Positions 18,371-27,156 of a stretch of 64,000 nucleotides of DNA are shown here, piece after piece. The translations under genes were made by a program, and so were the position numbers. Position 1 is the stretch's first letter, and each line of letters starts with the position of its first letter. The notes below the pieces were generated by a model that saw only the letters and a program-made list of their open reading frames with translations, searched no databases and had not been told where the DNA came from. The stretch spans positions 1 to 64,000 of the forward strand of contig JAIVFU010000015.1 of NCBI GenBank assembly GCA_020829485.1. The letters are read 5' to 3'. The DNA comes from Nostoc sp. CHAB 5834. GTDB taxonomy: Bacteria > Cyanobacteriota > Cyanobacteriia > Cyanobacteriales > Nostocaceae.

Positions 18371-19011
18371 TTAAGAAACTTAGGTTTAATCTGGGTTGCC
18401 AAACTTGTTCTGTAGCCTTCTTTTCGAGAACAGTTTCCATGTTCTGAGCTAATACCACAATATGCTTGGGTTAGCGCTAAAAACTTTTCAGAACTTACGC
18501 AAAAACTCTCTGAAACTCTTATTTATTTGTGTCCTTTGCGCCCTACCCTGCGGGAAGCCGCTCCGCGTCTATGTGGTTCGTTTTTTCTTAATTTTGGGTA
18601 ATACCAATTTGAAAAAAGAATGCGACAAATAGACCATTTGTAGAGACACGATTCATCGCGTCTCTACCCAAGGATGTGTTGCAATCATTAATTGAATTGG
18701 TATCAATACAGTTCAGTTAAGGATTTTTGGTACTGATTTTAGACCTGTAGAGACGCGTTAGCGTAGTGGGGCGTTCGCTTTTAGCGTCTCTAAGAGTTGC
18801 CCAGTACAATTTCGCGTCTCTACCAAGGTTTTTGGGCTTAACTGAACGGTATTGATCTATATGTATCAGGATTTTTCTGAATTAGTATAATACCAAGAGT
18901 TGCTTAGTTTAACAAAAATGCCCCTAAAGGAGATGATGCAACGATATCCCCTTAAGGAGCAAAACTTGTCAATTTAGTTGTTCCTATATTTTCGCTTTCC
19001 TAGAACAGGAA
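18371..19011. repeat. repeat-filled spacer: two adjacent inverted-repeat elements
   Basis: Two small elements lie side by side. One, about 18600-18703, starts ATACCAATTTGAAAAAAG and ends AATTGGTAT. The second, 18704-18854, starts CAATACAGTTCAGTTAAGG and ends CTTAACTGAACGGTATTG. A fragment related to the ACTTACGCAAA family is at about 18485-18590. No gene was found in the remainder. Confidence 0.75.
18704..18854. mobile_element. MITE-like element, CAATAC/GTATTG family, copy 1
   Basis: This 151-bp element has terminal inverted repeats (CAATACAGTTCAGTTAAG at the left, complement of CAATACCGTTCAGTTAAG at the right). The interior carries GTAGAGACGCG hairpin modules. It is closely similar to 63085-63241. 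No convincing target duplication flanks this copy. Confidence 0.75.
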
Positions 19012-19245
19012 TTATCTAGGATTAATGTGCCGTCTATTTCCCCATCCTGGATTAACAATGGCGGCTAAATCTTCTTCAGACAATTTGCTGATTTCACTCT
19101 CCAGTTCTTCGACGCTGAAATCATAGCCACGCTCTTGAGCAATCTTGACGAAGGCTTCTGGATTAGCTGTTGCTTTGAGTCTTTGCTGTAGTGCTTGATC
19201 TTGTTTTACGGCTTCAAAAAGCCGGGTAGCATTTTGCTGTGTCAT
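19012..19245 (-). CDS. Nif11-type leader peptide (orphan RiPP precursor)
   Basis: This 77-aa peptide has a Nif11 leader domain: residues 1-60 run ATRLFEAVKQDQALQQRLK, then PEAFVKIAQERGYDFSVEEL, then SEEDLAAIV. It ends in a short core, NPGWGNRRHINPR, without the usual double-glycine site. The start has AGGAGATAAACTGTC just upstream. Nif11 peptides are precursors or relics of ribosomally made natural products. No LanM, radical SAM, YcaO or peptidase-transporter gene is nearby, so any maturation would act in trans. The flanking spacers are AT-rich. Confidence 0.85.
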   Translation of the reverse strand: MTQQNATRLFEAVKQDQALQQRLKATANPEAFVKIAQERGYDFSVEELESEISKLSEEDLAAIVNPGWGNRRHINPR

Positions 19246-19698
19246 GACAGTTTATCTCCTGTTTTAAATATCAGGTTTCAATCTAGTAATTTGACTCCTG
19301 TGGAATCACTAAATTTTCTGAAGAACCTTACTATTTAAGAGTGTAAGTTTAATTTTAAAACAAATAAGAAAAATGTGTAGATTCTGATAAAAAAATATAA
19401 GTTTTAGTCTAAATATTTCTGCTAATTTATAAAACTCAGTCCTAAGATGGAAGCAGTACTTAACTAAATAACATTGATTTTAAATCATCAATGCATTTTA
19501 CATTCTTTGCGTGGGTGATTCAGCCATGACGACTTTTAGAAAATAAAAGCTTGACTTAGCACCTGTTCATAAAATATGATATTAGATTGTCTGTCTAATT
19601 CCTGCTCGGATCAGGTAGACATATTACAAAAGCTGGCTGCATGGTCTCTACACGAGATAAAAACCAGCTACCTGTACGGCAACCTCAAGGACAATTCC
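19246..19698. promoter_or_regulatory. AT-rich spacer and rplU leader region
   Basis: This gap lies between the divergent Nif11 gene and rplU. A palindrome ATTGATTTTAAATCATCAAT sits near 19473-19492. The ATG at 19576 is in frame with rplU but would add 41 residues unrelated to L21, so 19576-19698 is treated as leader. It may hold the ribosomal-protein autoregulatory structure, but I cannot identify one. Confidence 0.5.
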
Positions 19699-20106
19699 AT
19701 GACCTACGCGATTATTGAAACTGGCGGCAAACAAATACGAGTAGAGCCAGGCCGGTTTTACGATATTGAACTGCTTGCGATCGAACCAGATGAAAAAGTT
19801 ACAATAGACTCCGTATTACTCGTGCAGCACGATGGCGAAGTCACCATTGGACAGCCACTAGTGACAGGTGCGACTGTAGAAGGGACTGTAATGCGACATT
19901 ACAGAGGTCGTAAAGTTCTGGTATACAAGATGAAGCCTAAAAAGAAAACCCGCAAAAAGCGGGGGCATCGTCAGGAAATTACCAGACTTATGATTGACTC
20001 CATCACCCTTAACGGTGAAGTATTCGCTTTTGAAGGAGAAACGGAGAAGGAAACCCCCGTTTTAGATGAGACTCCTGTCGAAGAAGTTGAAACTGCTGCT
20101 GAATAA
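19699..20106 (+). CDS. rplU: 50S ribosomal protein L21
   Basis: The product is 135 aa starting MTYAIIETGGKQIRVEPG, the canonical L21 N-terminus, which fixes the start at 19699. The core contains TVMRHYRGRKVLVYKMKPKK, followed by RKKRGHRQ, the rRNA-binding basic segment. An acidic C-terminal extension (ETEKETPVLDETPVEEVE) is common in cyanobacterial L21. It is followed 24 bases later by rpmA, the usual rplU-rpmA operon. Confidence 0.97.
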   Translation: MTYAIIETGGKQIRVEPGRFYDIELLAIEPDEKVTIDSVLLVQHDGEVTIGQPLVTGATVEGTVMRHYRGRKVLVYKMKPKKKTRKKRGHRQEITRLMIDSITLNGEVFAFEGETEKETPVLDETPVEEVETAAE

Positions 20107-20130
20107 TAATAAGATACACAAGAGGAAATC

Positions 20131-20427
20131 ATGGCTCATAAGAAAGGAACAGGTAGTACACGCAACGGTCGTGATTCTAATGCCCAACGTCTGGGTGTCA
20201 AGCGTTATGGTGGTCAAGTTGTACGTGCAGGAAACATTCTCGTGCGTCAGCGCGGCACAAAATTTCATCCTGGTAACAACGTCGGTATTGGTAGCGATGA
20301 CACTCTGTTTGCCTTAATCGACGGTGTTGTAATATTTGAGAGAAAGGGCAAAACCCGTAAAAAAGTTAGTGTTTATTTACCCATAACTGCTGCTGAGGCA
20401 GCCCCTGCTGAGGCAGTAGCAAGTTAG
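20131..20427 (+). CDS. rpmA: 50S ribosomal protein L27
   Basis: This 98-aa protein starts [29 protein letters not shown], the L27 signature whose N-terminal tail reaches the peptidyl transferase centre. An AGAGGAAATC ribosome-binding site precedes the ATG. No N-terminal cleavage extension (as in Firmicutes) is present. The Ala/Glu-rich tail is normal in cyanobacteria. It is in an operon with rplU. Confidence 0.97.
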   Translation: MAHKKGTGSTRNGRDSNAQRLGVKRYGGQVVRAGNILVRQRGTKFHPGNNVGIGSDDTLFALIDGVVIFERKGKTRKKVSVYLPITAAEAAPAEAVAS

Positions 20428-20431
20428 AGTG

Positions 20432-20459
20432 TTAGGGTGGGTACTAGTACTCACCCTAA
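20432..20459. terminator. hairpin after rpmA
   Basis: TTAGGGTGGGTAC and GTACTCACCCTAA form a near-perfect 28-base palindrome directly after the rpmA stop. The T-run is weak, so it may act as a processing or stabilising hairpin as well as a terminator. Confidence 0.65.
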
Positions 20460-20541
20460 TTGCTAGTTAGCGATCGCATGTCCCAGTAGTTGCTTAAAAG
20501 TCGCTTTGTTCCTTTGTTGGCCCGTTCCTATAGAGGTACTG

Positions 20542-21258
20542 ATGAGTCTGATTCTTCCCAAACGCACCTTATCCCGTCGTCGGTTACTGCAAGTATCTGG
20601 ACTTTCAGGGGTAGGCTTTCTTTTAGGTGGCTGTGGGACAAATTTGTTCTCAGATAATCTGCGGCAAATATCTGAGCCACTAAATCAAAGTCTTGAAGCA
20701 CTCCTGCTAAGTCAAAAACCAGTACCAGAATTTCCTGTTAGTGCCATAGAACCAGACAAATTGCTGATTAATACCTTTGACTTTACGCCGCAAATTGAAC
20801 CAGCGCAGTTTCGCCTAAAGATTGATGGCGAGGTTAGTAACGCGATGCAATTGAGTATGGCAGATATTCAAAAACTTCCCTTGACTTCAATGGTAATTCG
20901 CCATGTGTGTGTTGAAGGCTGGGCTGCGATCGCTCAATGGGGAGGTGTGCGATTACGAGACTTAGTAGCACTGGTACAGCCGAAGTCAAACGTCCGCTAT
21001 GTCTACTTTAAATCTGCTGATGGCTACTATGAAAGCTGGGATATTGCCTCTGCTGTACATCCCCAAACTCTCATGGCTTATCAAAAGAATGGACAACCTT
21101 TATCAGTTGATAATGGTGCGCCCATACGCCTAGCATCCCCAATTAAACTGGGCTACAAGCAAAGTAAGTGGGTAACTCAAATTACATTCGTCAGCAATTT
21201 GTTACCTCGTAAAGGCTATTGGGAGGATCAGGGCTATGAGTGGTTTGCAGGATTATAA
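20542..21258 (+). CDS. molybdopterin-dependent oxidoreductase (sulfite oxidase/MsrP-like fold)
   Basis: The protein has 238 aa from the ATG at 20542, preceded by GAGG. The N-terminus has twin arginines (LSRRRLLQVSGLSGVGFLLGGCG), indicating Tat export and possibly lipidation at the Cys. The body fits the oxidoreductase molybdopterin-binding domain: FRLKIDGEVSNAMQLSMADIQKLP, then VIRHVCVEGWAAIAQWGGVRLRDL with the Cys that ligates Mo, then GAPIRLASPIKLGYKQSKWVTQI. The electron acceptor and substrate are unknown; a periplasmic methionine sulfoxide or related substrate is possible. It is monocistronic. Confidence 0.85.
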   Translation: MSLILPKRTLSRRRLLQVSGLSGVGFLLGGCGTNLFSDNLRQISEPLNQSLEALLLSQKPVPEFPVSAIEPDKLLINTFDFTPQIEPAQFRLKIDGEVSNAMQLSMADIQKLPLTSMVIRHVCVEGWAAIAQWGGVRLRDLVALVQPKSNVRYVYFKSADGYYESWDIASAVHPQTLMAYQKNGQPLSVDNGAPIRLASPIKLGYKQSKWVTQITFVSNLLPRKGYWEDQGYEWFAGL

Positions 21259-21734
21259 GGGGAGCAGGCTATCAAGTTAGATCCAATGTTATCCTAATAC
21301 GCTTGGGATAAGCCATAAAGCCCTCATGTAGAGACGCGATTTATCGCGTCTAAAAGACTGACACGTTAGAGAGACGCGATAAATCGCCGTTCTGAGAGAG
21401 AATGTATTCATCAATTATTCCTTGACAGACTACTATTTCCGACTTGTGTGTACACCGTAGGGGGAGCAGCGAAGGCAGGGGGAAATGAGGAAGAAAATTT
21501 TACCTTGTTCTCCTTATCCCCGTTTTCTCTTTGCAACGGGATGTTTTTTTATTTGGAAGTTACTTACATCTCTACACTATAGAGGGATGGAGAATTATGG
21601 GAATTAGTTAAAAATCGTTTGGGAAGTGACAAAAAATCAGACACCCAATATCTGAAACTCCTTATCTAGAATTGATTTTGCCGAACTAATAAAGGACACG
21701 GGTTTTAGTTTACAAAGTACGGAAAAGTAACAGC
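21259..21734. repeat. spacer with GTAGAGACGCG hairpin modules
   Basis: The common Nostoc hairpin GTAGAGACGCGATTTATCGCGTCT lies at about 21329-21353, with a second module at 21370-21390. The rest is unique AT-rich sequence with no ORF that looks coding. The promoter of the next gene presumably lies in the last 150 bases. Confidence 0.6.
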
Positions 21735-22928
21735 ATGACTACAGAGAATCTAAGTACCTTGCCATCATCTCCAGCCCAGACCGAATTAGAATCCATAGAT
21801 TCCCCCGGTTGTCAATCAACAAGTCTGCATGATTCAGATGTACCGGAAGTGGACTTGTTTAGTCCACTGAAAATTCGAGATATCACCCTGCCCGATCGCA
21901 TCGCAATGTCACCAATGTGTCAATACTCGGCAGAGAATGGATTGGCAAATGATTGGCATTTTGTCCATTTAGGGAGTCGGGCTACTGGAGGCACTCACCT
22001 GATTATAGTGGAAGCTACAGCCGTGACAGCCCAAGGGCGAATCACCCCCGGCGATCTTGGTCTTTGGGATGATATGCACATTGAGCCACTAGCTCGCATT
22101 GTCCGCTTCCTTCGTGAGCAAGGTGCGATCGCAGGGATTCAATTAGCCCATGCTGGCCGGAAGGCGAGTTGCAATCTTCCCTGGCTGGGTGGTACACCAT
22201 TAACACCTGAAGAAGGCGGTTGGCCGGTAGTCGGGCCAAGCCCAATTCCGTTTCAAGAGGGCGGCCCCGTTCCCATAGCCCTCGATGAGGCTGGGATTGA
22301 AGAGGTGATTGAAGCCTTCGTTGCCACAACTGGGCGTGCTGTTCAAGCGGGCTTTGAGATTATCGAAATCCACGCGGCTCATGGATACCTACTGCATTCT
22401 TTTCTTTCGCCGCTAAGTAATCAACGAACAGATGGTTACGGAGGTTCGTTGGAGAACCGAATGCGTTTGTTACTGGAAGTAACAAGACGAATCCGAGAGA
22501 TTCTGCCAACCGGGATGCCGCTTTTTGTGCGCCTCTCTGCTACCGACTGGGTAGAGGGAGGTTGGGATCTCAAACAGTCAGTGATATTATCCCGTGAACT
22601 AAAGGAATTAGGCGTTGATTTAATCGATGTTTCCACAGGCGGCTTAGTCCCTCATGCCAGGATTCCCGTACAGACAGGTTATCAAGTGCCTTTTGCTGCC
22701 AAAATCCGAGAAGAGGCTGGGATTAGGACTGGGGCTGTGGGGATGATCAAGGAGGCTGAGTATGCCAACCAAGTAATTACCCGTGGATGTGCGGATTTAG
22801 TTCTCATCGGTCGAGAAATGCTCCGCGATCCATATTGGTCAATTCATGCGCGTTCCCATTTGGATGAGGAACCGAACTGGGCTTTGCCTTACGGGTATGC
22901 AGTTAAACAACGGAGACAGGGGAAATAA
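21735..22928 (+). CDS. NADH:flavin oxidoreductase, old yellow enzyme family (YqjM-like)
   Basis: This 397-aa FMN-dependent ene-reductase has a TIM barrel. Residues 1-45 are a Ser/Thr-rich extension not found in most family members. The barrel starts LFSPLKIRDITLPDRIAMSPMCQYSA, where the Cys of MCQYS marks the YqjM/XenA class. FMN and substrate residues follow: GIQLAHAGRKAS, then EIHAAHGYLLHSFLSPLSNQR, and the C-terminal phosphate site ADLVLIGREMLRDPYW. The physiological substrate is unknown; alpha,beta-unsaturated carbonyls or quinones are typical. It is monocistronic, with repeats downstream. Confidence 0.93.
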   Translation: MTTENLSTLPSSPAQTELESIDSPGCQSTSLHDSDVPEVDLFSPLKIRDITLPDRIAMSPMCQYSAENGLANDWHFVHLGSRATGGTHLIIVEATAVTAQGRITPGDLGLWDDMHIEPLARIVRFLREQGAIAGIQLAHAGRKASCNLPWLGGTPLTPEEGGWPVVGPSPIPFQEGGPVPIALDEAGIEEVIEAFVATTGRAVQAGFEIIEIHAAHGYLLHSFLSPLSNQRTDGYGGSLENRMRLLLEVTRRIREILPTGMPLFVRLSATDWVEGGWDLKQSVILSRELKELGVDLIDVSTGGLVPHARIPVQTGYQVPFAAKIREEAGIRTGAVGMIKEAEYANQVITRGCADLVLIGREMLRDPYWSIHARSHLDEEPNWALPYGYAVKQRRQGK

Positions 22929-23374
22929 ATCTAAACAGCAGGTGTTGCGATCGCAATTAACTTGTGTTTAACCGCAGATGATAACTAAAAGACTCATTAA
23001 TCTATTTCAATTAGCTCCCTATCCCGCCCAGCACTCAAAGTACTCAGCTAATAGCCTAAGTCCACTCAAGTGGACTGTAATTAATCTCAAAAAATGGCTT
23101 AGTCCTATTTAGAGGAGTTAATACCAATTTGAAAAAAGAATGCGACAAATAGACCATTTGTAGAGACGCGATTCATCGCGTCTCTACCTAATGTTGGCGT
23201 AGCCTCTCGAAGAGAAGAGAAGAGAAGAGAGGACTTTAGTCCTCAAATTATGGCTGGAGCCGCTCACTACAAACCTTGAATTATTCACGCCGCTCTACTT
23301 ATCTGATATAAAAAGACTTAAGAACTTGGGGCTTAAGCCCCAAGTCTTGCCATGTCACTTTGATAGGGCTACCT
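22929..23374. repeat. repeat cluster, partial copies of two MITE-like families
   Basis: 23123-23190 is a left-end copy of the ATACCAATTTGAAAAAAG element also seen at 18600. It is followed by a GGCGTAGCCTCTCGAAGAGAAGAGAA module. 23221-23302 is part of the family ending CGCCGCTCTACTTA, which is also found complete near 28961-29243. No gene was detected. Confidence 0.7.
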
Positions 23375-23788
23375 TTAAACCTTAGACGTGAGAAATCTTG
23401 ATATTTCCGCATGTGCCAACACAGCAGCAGGTTCGCGCTGGAGAGCGTTGTAATACTTTTTCTCGAAGGTATTGCCCGTCTCTAACGGTATAATCAGCGT
23501 GCGGACATCAGCAATCAACTTTTCAAAATCCTCCATTGCTATCGGTTCATCTGCTTCGAGCATTTCATCAACTTGCACAACCATCTCGGAAATGCGATGT
23601 AGCCAAGCAAATTGTTCATGAGCGATAACTAGCTGAAGTAGTTCTCCGCTTGATACTCGTCCACTAACTTGTTCGTAGGCAATGCGTTCTGTATCCAGCA
23701 ACATCTTATGAAGGTGGAGTAATTTATTTCGTAAATCACGCAGATATTGATGTTGACGTATTCTTTGTGAAAGTGTGTTAGAAGTCAA
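23375..23788 (-). CDS. conserved hypothetical helical protein
   Basis: This 137-aa all-helical protein contains LRNKLLHLHKMLLDTERIAYEQVSGRV, then LLQLVIAHEQFAWLHRISEMVVQVDEML, then a variable C-terminus. I recognise the pattern from uncharacterised proteins found in many bacteria (often 130-170 aa) but know no function. No signal peptide or metal motif is evident. It is alone on the minus strand between repeat-rich spacers. Confidence 0.7.
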   Translation of the reverse strand: MTSNTLSQRIRQHQYLRDLRNKLLHLHKMLLDTERIAYEQVSGRVSSGELLQLVIAHEQFAWLHRISEMVVQVDEMLEADEPIAMEDFEKLIADVRTLIIPLETGNTFEKKYYNALQREPAAVLAHAEISRFLTSKV

Positions 23789-24188
23789 TGTTACTCATCC
23801 TTTCGTTACGATAGTCTTGAATGGCTTAAATGATTGCTGCGTCAGTATTCATCACGAATAGACTGTAGCAAACAACTAGTTTGTTGAGTGATACGCTAGC
23901 GATGAGGAGCATATCTAATGATGGCGTAGCAAGATCCCCGCAGGTTTACGGGAGCGGCACTCAACATACATCGCCACTTCCTCACTGTCTTGTGCAAACA
24001 GCATCATTAGCCATTTGCCCAACTTCAGTTCGTGTATTCGGTTTCCTTGTTAAGACGCATGACAATCAACATATTTTTTTATAACTGTTGTATCTTATAT
24101 TTGATTACTCATATATTAGCATAAACTTATAAGAAGTACATAGTGTAGAACCTATCGAGAAAATATCAATTATGGGAAAACTGTCTTA
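23789..24188. other. gene-free spacer
   Basis: No convincing gene is present. The left part contains fragments of dispersed repeats (GATGGCGTAGCAAGATCCCCGCAGG), and the right part is AT-rich and probably carries the padR promoter. The plus-strand ORF at 23881-24084 has no coding character. Confidence 0.6.
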
Positions 24189-24755
24189 ATGTCGCTAGCA
24201 CACGTAATTCTAGGTCTTCTTCAGCAGCAAGAAATGACGGGCTATGACCTCAAAACGAACTGCTTTGATCAATGCATTGCCCATTTGTGGCCAGCAGATC
24301 AGGCACAAATTTACAGAACTCTCGATAAGCTAGTTGAGCAAGGCTGGATTACCTGTACAATTGAGATTGGGCGCGATCGCCCCAACCGCAAAGTCTACAG
24401 CGTAACGCAGCCAGGGAAAGGCGAATTCGCTCGATGGCTTGGGACTCATCAGCCCTTGCCAACTATCCGAGAACCAATGCTAGTCCAGTTGCATTTTGCA
24501 GATCAGTTGCCGAATGAAACCATCATTTACCTACTGGAGCAACAATTGGCGGCTAGAGCCAAAAAGCTTGCTGAATGTGAAATCATTGATTTGCCATCAC
24601 TTGGTGATGAGTATGCCAATCGTGAGCAAGTAATGCAAAGGCTGGTGCTGGAGTTGCTGATCCGAAGAGAACAGACTTATATTGATTGGTTGAAGATAGC
24701 GCTCAATGTTATCACTCACCAAAAGCCTTATGCATCAAATTATCAGATTCATTGA
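24189..24755 (+). CDS. PadR family transcriptional regulator
   Basis: The protein is 188 aa. Residues 1-85 form the PadR winged helix: SLAHVILGLLQQQEMTGYDLK, then LWPADQAQIYRTLDKLVEQGWITC, then RPNRKVYSVTQPGKGEFARWL. The C-terminal helical dimerisation domain (about 95-180) is of the Vir/PadR-C type. Such repressors respond to phenolics or other small molecules and often control themselves and a neighbour. The carotenoid oxygenase 311 bases downstream on the same strand is a possible target, but a mobile element lies between them. Confidence 0.9.
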   Translation: MSLAHVILGLLQQQEMTGYDLKTNCFDQCIAHLWPADQAQIYRTLDKLVEQGWITCTIEIGRDRPNRKVYSVTQPGKGEFARWLGTHQPLPTIREPMLVQLHFADQLPNETIIYLLEQQLAARAKKLAECEIIDLPSLGDEYANREQVMQRLVLELLIRREQTYIDWLKIALNVITHQKPYASNYQIH

Positions 24756-24756
24756 T

Positions 24757-24850
24757 ACACCCTAGCACTAAAGCGACGGGGATTCCTGTTTCAACCGTCT
24801 CTTTCGGATGATTGGCTATCTTTTGTTTAGATACGTCCACAGGCTCAAAA
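24757..24850 (-). pseudogene. possible 3' remnant of an IS200/IS605-type tnpB
   Basis: On the minus strand the sequence ends in a stretch encoding LKQESPSL followed by a stop and GCTAGGGTG. This resembles the C-terminus and right end of cyanobacterial IS605-type TnpB genes. The frame is broken just upstream. Recognition is from memory and weak. Confidence 0.3.
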
Positions 24851-24911
24851 TTATACTATAGGACGTTTTCACTAGAACCTCCAGCATCTCAAAGACAGTA
24901 AACCGTTGGCT

Positions 24912-25033
24912 CTAGTGGTCTGTTCCATTAAGTTAGGATGGGTAAAAAAGTTCGTAGTAAGGACTTTAGTCCTTGATTTGAGCGATAAATCGCCCACTAC
25001 AAACCCTTCATAACTAATGGGACAGACCACTAG
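24912..25033. mobile_element. MITE-like element, CTAGTGGTCTG family
   Basis: The left end CTAGTGGTCTGTTCCATTA pairs with the right end, whose complement is CTAGTGGTCTGTCCCATTA. Inside is the hairpin module GTAGTAAGGACTTTAGTCC. The 122-bp element has no ORF. It lies 33 bases before the carotenoid oxygenase start and may carry or displace its promoter. Confidence 0.7.
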
Positions 25034-25066
25034 CTTGTTTTTGTGTAACTCTGATAAATCAAGGCA

Positions 25067-26449
25067 ATGGTAACAACAGCAGTCAATCCTTATCTCGATC
25101 GCAATTTTGCTCCAATCCGCGAAGAAATCACCACCGACAAATTGCCAGTCATCGGTGAATTACCCCTTGGACTATCGGGGATGTTTGTCCGAAATGGCCC
25201 TAACACTCAATGGACACCCATCGGTGAATATCATTGGTTTGATGGGGATGGGATGTTGCATGGTGTGCAAATTAGCAACGGTGTAGCCACTTATCGTAAC
25301 CGCTATATCCAGACAGTCGGATGGAAAAAAGAACGAGTTGCGGGTAAGGCTCTCTGGAGTGGATTTTTAGAACCACCACGAATGGATAACCCTCACGGTG
25401 GCTACAAAAATACTGCCAATACTGCCTTAGTGTGGCACGCTGGCCAGATGTTAGCACTGAATGAGGGAGGTAAACCTTACGCCATCAAGCTTCCTGAATT
25501 AGAAACTATTGGCGAGTATAACTACAATGGCAAGCTGGTTTCTGCCTTCACAGCCCATCCCAAGGTAGATGCAGTGACGGGCGAAATGATGTTCTTTGGC
25601 TACTCTGTGTTTGCGCCACCGTACCTGCAATATAGTGTGGTTTCAGCACAAGGCGAATTGTTGTGGACAGTGCCAATTGACCTGCCAATGGGGGTGATGA
25701 TGCACGATTTCGCCATTACTGAAAACTACACCATTTTTATGGATTTGCCGTTGACTATTAACCTAGAAAGAGCGCAACGGGGAGAACCTGTAATAATGTT
25801 TGAGCGCGATCGCTCTAGTCGCTTTGGGATTGTACCACGTCACGGAGACAACAGTAATATCCGCTGGTTTGAGAGTCCCGCTTGCTACGTCTTCCATACC
25901 CTCAACGCCTACGAAGAGGGAGACGAAGTAGTGCTGATTGCTTGTCGCATGAGTTCCACTACAGTCTTGAATTTAAGTGATTCGCAACCCGACCCAGACG
26001 CAAATATCCCGCGCTTGCATCGCTGGCGATTTAACCTCAGGACAGGGACAGTGCGTGAGGAGATGTTGGACGATGTAGCTTCAGAATTTCCCCGCGTCAA
26101 CGAAAACCTATTGGGGCGAAAAACCCGATATGGCTACACTAACAAAGCGGCAAACAATCCCCTACCTTTATTTGAAGGTATTATTAAGTACGACTTCAGC
26201 AGTGGAAAGTCCCAAACCCACGAATTCGGAGAAGGGCGCTATGGCGGTGAAACTGTGTTTGCACCGCGTCCTGGTGCAACGGCTGAAGATGATGGTTGGC
26301 TTATGACTTTCGTCCACGATGAGGGTTCAGATACTTCAGAATTAGTAGTGGTGAATGCCCAAGATGTGACTGCTGAACCTGTAGCGCGGGTGATAATTCC
26401 CCAACGGGTGCCTTATGGGTTTCATGGGGCCTGGGTTGCGGAGGAATAG
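25067..26449 (+). CDS. carotenoid cleavage oxygenase (RPE65/apocarotenoid oxygenase family)
   Basis: This 460-aa non-haem iron enzyme folds as a seven-bladed propeller and cleaves carotenoid or apocarotenoid double bonds. The four iron-binding histidines are visible in FTAHPKVD, MMHDFAITEN, CYVFHTLNAYEE and the C-terminal YGFHGAWV. Other family motifs are GMFVRNGPN, HWFDGDGMLHG and FPRVNENLLGRKTRYGY. Length is close to the Synechocystis apocarotenoid-15,15'-oxygenase type. The substrate is not predictable from sequence alone. Confidence 0.93.
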   Translation: MVTTAVNPYLDRNFAPIREEITTDKLPVIGELPLGLSGMFVRNGPNTQWTPIGEYHWFDGDGMLHGVQISNGVATYRNRYIQTVGWKKERVAGKALWSGFLEPPRMDNPHGGYKNTANTALVWHAGQMLALNEGGKPYAIKLPELETIGEYNYNGKLVSAFTAHPKVDAVTGEMMFFGYSVFAPPYLQYSVVSAQGELLWTVPIDLPMGVMMHDFAITENYTIFMDLPLTINLERAQRGEPVIMFERDRSSRFGIVPRHGDNSNIRWFESPACYVFHTLNAYEEGDEVVLIACRMSSTTVLNLSDSQPDPDANIPRLHRWRFNLRTGTVREEMLDDVASEFPRVNENLLGRKTRYGYTNKAANNPLPLFEGIIKYDFSSGKSQTHEFGEGRYGGETVFAPRPGATAEDDGWLMTFVHDEGSDTSELVVVNAQDVTAEPVARVIIPQRVPYGFHGAWVAEE

Positions 26450-26592
26450 GTGAGGTAGATAATACTGTTCGGTTAAGGCAACAGACGCGATTCATCGCGT
26501 CTTTGAACCTCAACTCAGAAATATATCTAACCATTCCTAGATTTACAGGGGTAAGCCTGTAGTAAAATTTGCTCAGTTCTGTAAAGTGGAAC

Positions 26593-27030
26593 ATGGCTTT
26601 AGACTTCTCCAGTCAAAATCTCCAAGGACGCAACTTCATTCAAAATAGCAGTAATGTTAGCGGTATCGCTGGCAATAATTCTATTGCTAATCTAGGAACC
26701 ATTAGCGGTAACGTGAGTATTGCCCTCAATCATTTACCTAATGCAACCGATGCCGAGAAACCAGGAATTAAAGAATTATTGTCGCAGTTGCAAGATGAAA
26801 TTACACAGTCCACATATTTGCCAGATGAAGAGAAAGTTGAGGCATTAGAACAAGTGAAAGCTTTAGCCGAAGCGGGTCAAAATCCTCAAGAATCGACAAA
26901 GCAAAAGACTGCAAAAACCGCAATCACAATGTTGAAAGGGATATTTTCTAGCTTACCTGCTGTCGCTTCGCTGGTTGAAGCGGCTAATAAATTATTGCCT
27001 GCGATCGCCAAGCTATTCAGCTTAGGATAA
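26593..27030 (+). CDS. hypothetical protein, pentapeptide-protein-related C-terminal module
   Basis: This protein has 145 aa from the ATG at 26593. It begins MALDFSSQNLQGRNF, which resembles the first turn of cyanobacterial pentapeptide-repeat proteins, followed by an Asn/Gly/Ile-rich stretch. The C-terminal half (LPDEEKVEALEQVKALAEAG, then LKGIFSSLPAVASLVEAANKLLPAIAKLF) is a helical module that I recall at the end of larger pentapeptide or signalling proteins. The middle pentapeptide array seems absent, so it may be a deleted or minimal form. The function is unknown. Confidence 0.6.
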   Translation: MALDFSSQNLQGRNFIQNSSNVSGIAGNNSIANLGTISGNVSIALNHLPNATDAEKPGIKELLSQLQDEITQSTYLPDEEKVEALEQVKALAEAGQNPQESTKQKTAKTAITMLKGIFSSLPAVASLVEAANKLLPAIAKLFSLG

Positions 27031-27073
27031 TCTCAATAGCCTTGGCGAATAGAATTCGCAGCCACACAGACAA

Positions 27074-27091
27074 AACCCGCCTTCGCGGGTT
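27074..27091. terminator. rho-independent terminator hairpin
   Basis: A perfect 7-bp stem AACCCGC/GCGGGTT closes around a CTTC tetraloop, between convergent genes. The A-run before it favours termination of the minus-strand CAP gene as well. Confidence 0.7.
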
Positions 27092-27156
27092 GCAAATTCT
27101 TTGAGTTTGTGTAGACGCGATTTCTAATCGCCAGTATATCTATTCGTCACTTCAAA

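Noticed and set aside
23881..24084. 67-aa ORF upstream of padR
   Set aside because: It is partly made of dispersed repeat sequence, with no start signal or family resemblance.
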